Assembly: GCA_944389685.1 (NCBI GenBank) | Contig: CALXNF010000038.1 | Location: 1-15,936 of the forward strand | Direction of reading: 5' to 3' | Source: an uncultured Alphaproteobacteria bacterium | GTDB lineage: Bacteria; Pseudomonadota; Alphaproteobacteria; Rs-D84 | DNA length: 15,936 bases | Shown: piece by piece, positions 1-5,600 of the stretch | Layout of the letters: each line of letters begins with the position of its first letter | Numbering within the stretch: the stretch's first letter is position 1 | Notes under the pieces: model-generated | The model's input: the letters and a program-made list of their open reading frames with translations, nothing else | Databases searched by the model: none | What the model was told of the DNA's origin: nothing | Made by a program: the position numbers and the translations under genes

Positions 1-468
1 AACGCTTTGAATTGATATGATAGGAGTTGTCGTAAAATCGGTACCATATTAGCGCAATAAATCCATATGGCTGTCCCCCTTCATCCAATCATAGTTATCA
101 ACCATAATTTCATGATTTTCTGCTGTACCGAATTTTATAAATTTAGATATAGATTTTCGCAAACCGGTGCAATTTTTTTCAATCTGTGCATCCGTCAACA
201 TTGGGCGTCCCTTATCTCGACCAGACGGATCACCAATGCGCCCAGTTGCGCCCCCAACTAATAAAATAGGTTTATTTCCATATTTCTGAAACCAACGTAT
301 CAGCATCAAAGAAGCCAAATGCCCGACATGCAAAGAATCCCCTGTTGGATCAGTTCCCCAATAACCAACAATATGCCCAGAATTTAGTGCATCATCTAAC
401 CCCTCTAGGTTTGAGGATTGATTAATAAAACCTCTTGCTTCTAATTCATTTAATAATTCACTTTTCAT
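1..468 (-). CDS. tyrS: Tyrosyl-tRNA synthetase, N-terminal part, interrupted by an in-frame stop and cut by the window edge
   Basis: Class I aminoacyl-tRNA synthetase that charges tRNA-Tyr in the cytoplasm. The start at 468 has a Shine-Dalgarno sequence (AAAAGGA) seven bases upstream. Visible features are the tyrosine-pocket segment GYWGTDPTGDSLHVGHL (about residues 35-51) with the HVGH form of the HIGH signature, followed by GGATGRIGDPSGRD, a Rossmann-fold segment typical of TyrRS. After residue 139 (MDLLR) a TAA stop lies at 49-51. The same frame then continues to the window edge as YGTDFTTTPIISIQSV, which aligns residue for residue with the family block FLRDxGKHFxVNxM. The stop sits where homologues have an acidic residue. 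It is therefore either a point nonsense mutation (for example GAA to TAA), a sequence error, or a pseudogene. The KMSKS loop and C-terminal S4-like domain lie outside. The gene follows tsf but is separated from it by a terminator. Confidence 0.9.
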
Positions 469-492
469 AAACCCGTCCTTTTAGGTTTATAT

Positions 493-528
493 TATCAGAA
501 TAATATCTGATATTCCACAGTCTTTGAA
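493..528 (-). promoter_or_regulatory. Candidate tyrS promoter with a dyad over its -10 box
   Basis: On the minus strand TTCAAA (523-528) and TATTAT (500-505) are separated by 17 bases, a fair sigma70-like match. The -10 box is the loop of a perfect inverted repeat with 7-base arms (TATCAGA 493-499, TCTGATA 506-512). The site lies between the tsf terminator and tyrS, where a tyrS promoter is expected. The hexamers are seen. Promoter function and an operator role for the dyad are inference. Confidence 0.35.
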
Positions 529-529
529 T

Positions 530-562
530 AAAAAACCGCACCTTATAAAAGCGCGGTTTTTT
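530..562 (-). terminator. Rho-independent terminator after tsf
   Basis: A perfect inverted repeat, AAAAAACCGC (530-539) and GCGGTTTTTT (553-562), is separated by a 13-base loop. Its A/T flanks give a U-tract in either direction. It begins 22 bases past the tsf stop codon and precedes tyrS, so it most likely ends the rpsB-tsf transcript. Nothing on the plus strand needs it. Confidence 0.8.
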
Positions 563-584
563 ACTTTATTATTTGGTTCAAAAC

Positions 585-1454
585 TTATTGCAACATTTTT
601 GCAACTTCGTCTGCCAAATTATCTTCGCGCTTTTGGATACCTTCCCCCAAAACGAAGTAAGCGAAACCAGCTAATTTACCACCAGCTTCTTCTACAACTT
701 GTTTTACCGTCTTGGACGGGTCCATAACGAATGGTTGTTCTTCCAAAACGCTTTCAGCATAATATTTATTAATACGACCCTGAACCATTTTTTCAACAAC
801 CTGTTCTGGTTTACCAGCCGTTGCCCCAGATTCAATGAATACTTTCTTTTCACGTTCTACGGCAACTGGGTCAACATCAGCAATTGTCATATATTCTGGT
901 TTATTAGCGGCAATATGCATAGCTACTTTATTACCGATTTCATCAATTTTGTCAGATTCACCGTTTATCGCGACAACCACACCAATCTGTCCCATTCCCG
1001 GCACCAATGCATTGTGAATATATGAATAAATATGATCACCAGAAACTTTAGCAATACGACGTAAATTCATATTTTCACCGATTGTAGAAATCGTAGCGGC
1101 AATATCATCTTTCACTGCTTCCATTGTTGCATCAAAGTCACCTTTCAATTCGGCTGCTTTAGCGGCAATGTCTGCTACTAATTTCTGGAACTTATCATTT
1201 TTAGCAACGAAATCTGTTTCAGCGTTAACTTCAACAACACAACCCATATCATCACATTTAACAACGGTTACCAAACCAGATGCAGCAACACGCCCCGCTT
1301 TTGACGCAGCTTTAACGATACCTTTCTGACGTAACCAATCTGCCGCAGCTTCGATGTCACCATTGTTTTCAACCAAAGCTTTTTTACAATCCATCATTCC
1401 TGCGGATGTTTTCTCACGTAATTCTTGAATCAATTTAGCGGTTACTTCTGCCAT
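585..1454 (-). CDS. tsf: Translation elongation factor Ts
   Basis: EF-Ts is the nucleotide exchange factor that releases GDP from EF-Tu during elongation, acting in the cytoplasm. The 289 residues are close to the usual length (about 280-300). The N-terminal UBA-like helical domain (residues 1-55) carries REKTSAGMMDCKKAL. The EF-Tu-contacting signature TDFVAKN is at residues 80-86. The core domain runs to the typical C-terminal block FAYFVLGEGIQK. A good Shine-Dalgarno (GGGAGA) sits a few bases upstream of the ATG at 1454. The gene lies 91 bases downstream of rpsB on the same strand, the conserved bacterial order, and a strong hairpin occupies that gap. A terminator follows. Many alphaproteobacteria continue with pyrH and frr, but here tyrS comes next. 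Codon use is cleaner than in the AT-rich accessory genes, as expected for a highly expressed gene. Confidence 0.97.
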   Translation of the reverse strand: MAEVTAKLIQELREKTSAGMMDCKKALVENNGDIEAAADWLRQKGIVKAASKAGRVAASGLVTVVKCDDMGCVVEVNAETDFVAKNDKFQKLVADIAAKAAELKGDFDATMEAVKDDIAATISTIGENMNLRRIAKVSGDHIYSYIHNALVPGMGQIGVVVAINGESDKIDEIGNKVAMHIAANKPEYMTIADVDPVAVEREKKVFIESGATAGKPEQVVEKMVQGRINKYYAESVLEEQPFVMDPSKTVKQVVEEAGGKLAGFAYFVLGEGIQKREDNLADEVAKMLQ

Positions 1455-1480
1455 TGTGTTTCTCCCATAATTTATTTTTT

Positions 1481-1528
1481 ATCTGATTGTATACATGCAC
1501 CGTGGATACTCGATGCATGTACACAGAT
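1481..1528 (-). promoter_or_regulatory. Long hairpin in the rpsB-tsf intergenic region
   Basis: In the minus-strand RNA the arm from 1514-1525 (UGUGUACAUGCA) pairs with the arm from 1488-1499 (UGCAUGUAUACA), giving 12 pairs including one G-U, around a 14-base loop. Outer ATCTG (1481-1485) and CAGAT (1524-1528) also complement each other. No U-run follows (the RNA continues with A-rich sequence), so it is not a standard terminator. Possible roles are attenuation, RNase processing or a 3' stability element that sets the S2 to EF-Ts ratio. The structure is seen and the role is inferred. Confidence 0.55.
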
Positions 1529-1545
1529 TCTTAAAAAGCGAACAA

Positions 1546-2403
1546 TTATTTATCCGCCTTTTCAGCTTTTTCCATCATTTTACCACGACGTTCTGCGCGA
1601 GCTTCGGAAGTTTTTGATTTCTGACGCGCTTCTTTATCTTTGATATCAGCTTCAAAATCTTCTGCGGCATCATTCATATCAGATTCTACTTTCTTACCAG
1701 CTGCCCCACCCAAACGTTTTTCAATACCAGACAAAATAGCGTCTACAAATAAGTCACAATATAATTGTGTTGCACGCGCAGCGTCATCGTTACCTGGGAC
1801 AGGATAATCAACTAATTCTGGGTTTGCATTCGTATCACAAATTGCAATTGTCGGAATGTCTAAGATTTTTGCTTCACGAACCGCATTAATTTCACGAGGT
1901 ACGTCAATAACGACCATAGCCTGTGGCGTCCCATGCATTTCTAAAATACCGCCAAAGATTTCACGTAATTTTTCAACTTCTTTGGTCATTACCCCGACTT
2001 CTTTCTTGGTCAGACCCAACTTATCAGCGTTTTCAATATCTGCTTCCATTTTCTTCAAACGACGAATGGACTGAGAAACCGTTGTCCAGTTAGTTAACAT
2101 ACCACCCAACCAACGATTATTTACATAGAACTGCCCGCAACGTTCCGCAGCGTCTTTAACGATATCTTTTGCTTGATGCTTTGTCGCGACAAACAATATC
2201 TTGCCACCAGCGGCAGCAATTGCTTCCAAAGCAACCAAAGAACGGTGCAACAAAGGTGCAGTTTTGTTCAAATTAATAATATGAATTTTATCTTTAACGC
2301 CATAAACATATGGGGTCATTAACGGATTCCAGCGACGTGTATGATGGCCGAAATGTACACCAGCTTCCATAAGCTGTTTCATTGTAAATGTTGGCAATGC
2401 CAT
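1546..2403 (-). CDS. rpsB: 30S ribosomal protein S2
   Basis: S2 is a structural protein of the small ribosomal subunit, binding late in assembly near S1. The start chosen is the ATG at 2403 (MALPTFTMKQLMEAGVHFGH), because AAAAGGA lies seven bases upstream and the family begins here. A longer in-frame start at 2499 would add 32 unconserved residues encoded in the leader. Family signatures are GVHFGHHTRRWNPLM near the N-terminus, IHIINLNKT, VNNRWLGGMLTNWTT, PQAMVVIDV and PTIAICDTNANP. The 285 residues exceed the roughly 240 of E. coli S2. The extra length is a C-terminal charged Lys/Glu/Ala tail (about residues 230-285), an extension common in alphaproteobacterial S2 and likely disordered or helical. 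It is first gene of the rpsB-tsf operon, with its own promoter near 2517-2545, and is divergent from the macroglobulin gene. Confidence 0.97.
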   Translation of the reverse strand: MALPTFTMKQLMEAGVHFGHHTRRWNPLMTPYVYGVKDKIHIINLNKTAPLLHRSLVALEAIAAAGGKILFVATKHQAKDIVKDAAERCGQFYVNNRWLGGMLTNWTTVSQSIRRLKKMEADIENADKLGLTKKEVGVMTKEVEKLREIFGGILEMHGTPQAMVVIDVPREINAVREAKILDIPTIAICDTNANPELVDYPVPGNDDAARATQLYCDLFVDAILSGIEKRLGGAAGKKVESDMNDAAEDFEADIKDKEARQKSKTSEARAERRGKMMEKAEKADK

Positions 2404-2510
2404 TGTAATATCCTTTTTTCTGTTATTATCCTCATCGTCGGTAAAAGACCAATTTTTTAATTTGGACAGAAATTTCAACCGAACGACTGTGTTCTTCACG
2501 TAAAACGTGT
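2404..2510 (-). promoter_or_regulatory. rpsB 5' leader with small hairpins
   Basis: If transcription starts near 2510, rpsB has a leader of roughly 105 nt. It opens with a perfect hairpin (CACGT 2497-2501, AAA, ACGTG 2505-2509). A second AT-rich stem-loop follows in the 2447-2465 region (CCAATT against AATTTGG). S2 autoregulates through its leader in some bacteria, so a feedback site is plausible here, but I cannot match a known leader family. Confidence 0.35.
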
Positions 2511-2516
2511 AGCATG

Positions 2517-2545
2517 ATAATAGAATAATCTTACATAAAAATCAA
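2517..2545 (-). promoter_or_regulatory. Promoter of rpsB-tsf
   Basis: On the minus strand TTGATT (2540-2545) and TATTAT (2517-2522) are exactly 17 bases apart. This is the best sigma70-like pair in the rpsB/macroglobulin divergent gap and predicts a start near 2510. Confidence 0.65.
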
Positions 2546-2614
2546 GTAAAAATTGACGTTTATCAAATATAAAGAAACAAGAAAAATTAATTGATAAAAA
2601 ATTTAATTATTAAC

Positions 2615-2665
2615 TTGTAAAAAGATAGTTTCACCACTAATATGATTACATCAAATAAACGAGGG
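2615..2665 (+). promoter_or_regulatory. Candidate promoter and RBS of the macroglobulin-pbpC operon
   Basis: TTGTAA (2615-2620) and TAATAT (2638-2643) are 17 bases apart, predicting a start near 2650 and a short leader of about 23 nt. GAGGG (2661-2665) lies seven bases before the ATG at 2673 and fits a Shine-Dalgarno. The divergent rpsB promoter is about 70 bases away. The 269 bases between the two start codons hold only these two promoters and AT-rich spacer. Confidence 0.5.
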
Positions 2666-2672
2666 TTTTATC

Positions 2673-5600
2673 ATGCAAAACAAAAAAAGAAAAGAACTTT
2701 TTAAACGTCCCGCGAAGAAACATAACTCTCGAAAAAAACTATTATTTTGGCTTAGCACTTTATTTATTATTATTGTCGGGGCAATAATCGTTTGGCGAAC
2801 ATTTACATATAATGAAAACATTACCCAAATAACAACTAATATCACAATACCAAGCCCCAGTAATTTTACTGATAATAATAATATGGTGTTTTCAGAACAG
2901 TCTGATATTCCCGATGTAAATAATAATCGTGAAATAACTATGCCTGCTAATATTACTATTTCTTTTGGTATCGATGCAGGTTCGTACGCTCCGGCACTAA
3001 AACCTAATCTAACAGCAGAAGATTTGTCAAACGAGATAAAAATCACGCCTTTTGTAAAAGGGAAATGGCAATCCCCAAATAATGACGTCCTTATTTTTAC
3101 ACCCGCCCAACAATGGCCCGCTAATACAAAATTCACCGTAAAAATGGATTCAAACTTATTTAACGAAGACGTAAAAATAGACAATAACAGACTTTCTTTC
3201 ACAACGCCCCCAATTACGGCAACAGTAGATAACTTTAATTTATACCCTGCACCAGCCGCCCCACAATCTGTTATAGGAGTCGCCGTAATATCATTTGATT
3301 ATGAAATTGATACCACAGATTTTAACAAAAAACTTTCACTTAAATTAGACGATAGAAAGTTAAATTTTAGCGTAAAATTCGACAGATATCATAGAACTGC
3401 ATTTATAATTTCTGACCCCATAAAAGTTACAGAGAGCCCGCAGATAATACGTCTAAAATTAAACCGAGTTCCCGCATTTAACGGCGATTCAAAGACTAAA
3501 AAAATTACTGCAAGCTTAACAATTGATTCTGTTGATAACATATTCAAAATATCGTCCATTGAAACAATCGTTGCTGATGATGGGGACGGCAATGCACAAC
3601 AGTTAATCCTTTTAAACACTACTTCTGCAGCAAAAAATGAAAAAGATTTAAGTCAATATATAACAGCCTATTTATTACCGACTTTTATTGACGACGAAGA
3701 GAAAGAAAGCGATACCGTCCATTTATGGAAACAAGATGAAATAACAGATAAAACATTATCGGAATCTAAAAAACTAACCTTAAACCCAATGAATTTTAAT
3801 TCGCCAAATGGTGTATACCAATACGCTTTTTCTTATGACGTACAAAACGAGAAACCGCAATATATATATATAAATTTAAAACCCGGTGCAGAATCTAAAA
3901 ACGGTTTTCTTATGAACAACGGGGCAAGCACAATATTAAAAGTCCCCTATCCAGAAAAGACAGTAACAATCGCGGGGGCTGGTGCCATATTATCTTTAGC
4001 GGGCGAACAAAAATTAGGAATAGTTGCCAAAGGTGGCGTAGATACAGCCTATATAAACTTATATAAAGTAAAATCAGAAGAAATAAATCACTTAATTTCA
4101 CAAACATACAACGTATTTGCAAAAAATATGGAATTTAAATCTTGGTCTTTTGGCGTATATGATATGTCAGTTATTTTTCAAAAAAAGATATCTTTTGCTA
4201 ATTCCAGCATAAAAAAGCCAAATTATGCCTCTATAGACCTTGGCAGCTATTTGGACAGAACATACGACGATAATACAGGCATATTTATAATTCAGGCTGG
4301 TACGACTGCCAACGAAGCCGAATATAACGATAAAAGGTTGATACTATTAACCGACCTTGGCATCATACGAAAAGTAAATCTTGACGGGACGTCTTCAATA
4401 TTTGTTTCGCATCTTTCAGACGGGACTCCTGCAGCTAGCGTAGAAATTTCTGTACTGGGGCGTAACGGCAACGCAATATGGGCGGGGCAAACCGATGAAA
4501 CAGGGGCAGTAAACATACCGAACTTACCGTGGTCAGAATATAAAAACGCTAAAGAACCCGTTGCAATCGTGGCACGACAAAACAATGACGTGTCTTTTAT
4601 TCCATATAACGCATATAACCAACAGGTAGAATATTCAAAATTTGATATAGATGGAATATATTCTTATTCTTCATCACCTTTGAACGCTTTCATTTTTTCT
4701 GATCGCGGCATATACCGCCCTGATGAAAAATTAATACTGGGGGGAATTGTAAAAAATAAATCTTTTAAATCCTTAGCTGGAATTCCTGTAAAACTGCAAA
4801 TTATAGATTCTAGGGGTAGACACGTATTAGAAAAAAACTTCTCGTTAACTGCTGATGGGATGTTTGATATAGAATACACAATTCCCTCAGATGCAAATTT
4901 AGGTAATTGGACGGCATACTTATATTCTTTAAATTCTAACGATAAATTAAAAGATATGCTAGGAAGCGCAAACTTTGATGTACAAGAATTCGTTCCAGAT
5001 ACATTAAAAATTCAAGCAAACATACTGGGGGGATCCAAAAGTGGTTGGATTTCACCTAATAATATAAAAGCCCAGATATCTTTACGAAACTTGTTCGGTA
5101 CCCCTGCTTCAAATCGTAAAATATCTACAACGGCCAAATTAACACCAATTGAATATACATTTGATGATTTCATTAATTATACTTTTACGCCGAATTTCAT
5201 TTCCGATACAGGTTTATCAATAAATACCGCCCGCCGTTCACAAACTTATTCCATAGACATTCCTGATGTAAAAACAGATGAAAATGGTATCGCCAATATA
5301 AATGTTGAAATTAATAAAAATATTCCATCTGGTACATACTTATTGACAATGAACGTTCGTGGATTTGAAGCAAATTCTGGTAAAAGCGTTCAAACCAATA
5401 TTACCACCAGAATATCTGATGCAAAATACCTAGTCGGATGGCGTGCCTCTGCGGATTTAAAATATATAAATAAAAACTCAACCAGAAAAATAAATCTGAT
5501 TTCAATTGACCACACAGCAACCCCTATTACCACCGAAGGTTTAAAACTACGTATAATTAAAAGAGAAAATCAAACTAGTTTAGTAAAAGACTATAATAAT

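Noticed and set aside
45..47. Translation restart just after the tyrS stop
   Set aside because: The ATG overlapping this point is in another frame and its product does not resemble TyrRS.
49..51. Reassigned TAA codon
   Set aside because: Several other genes in the window end in TAA at exactly the expected C-terminus, so TAA works as a stop here.
2404..2499. Longer N-terminus for S2 starting at 2499
   Set aside because: The extra 32 residues are unlike any S2 N-terminus, and the ATG at 2403 has a well-spaced Shine-Dalgarno and the family's normal start.
2651..3202. 183-codon open frame on the minus strand opposite the macroglobulin
   Set aside because: It is a shadow of the coding strand: the plus frame has clear family motifs and the minus product has none.
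3860..3872. Short AT dinucleotide run in the macroglobulin as a phase-variation tract
   Set aside because: Only about 6.5 repeats in AT-rich DNA, in frame, and far from the start; not enough to claim slippage control.
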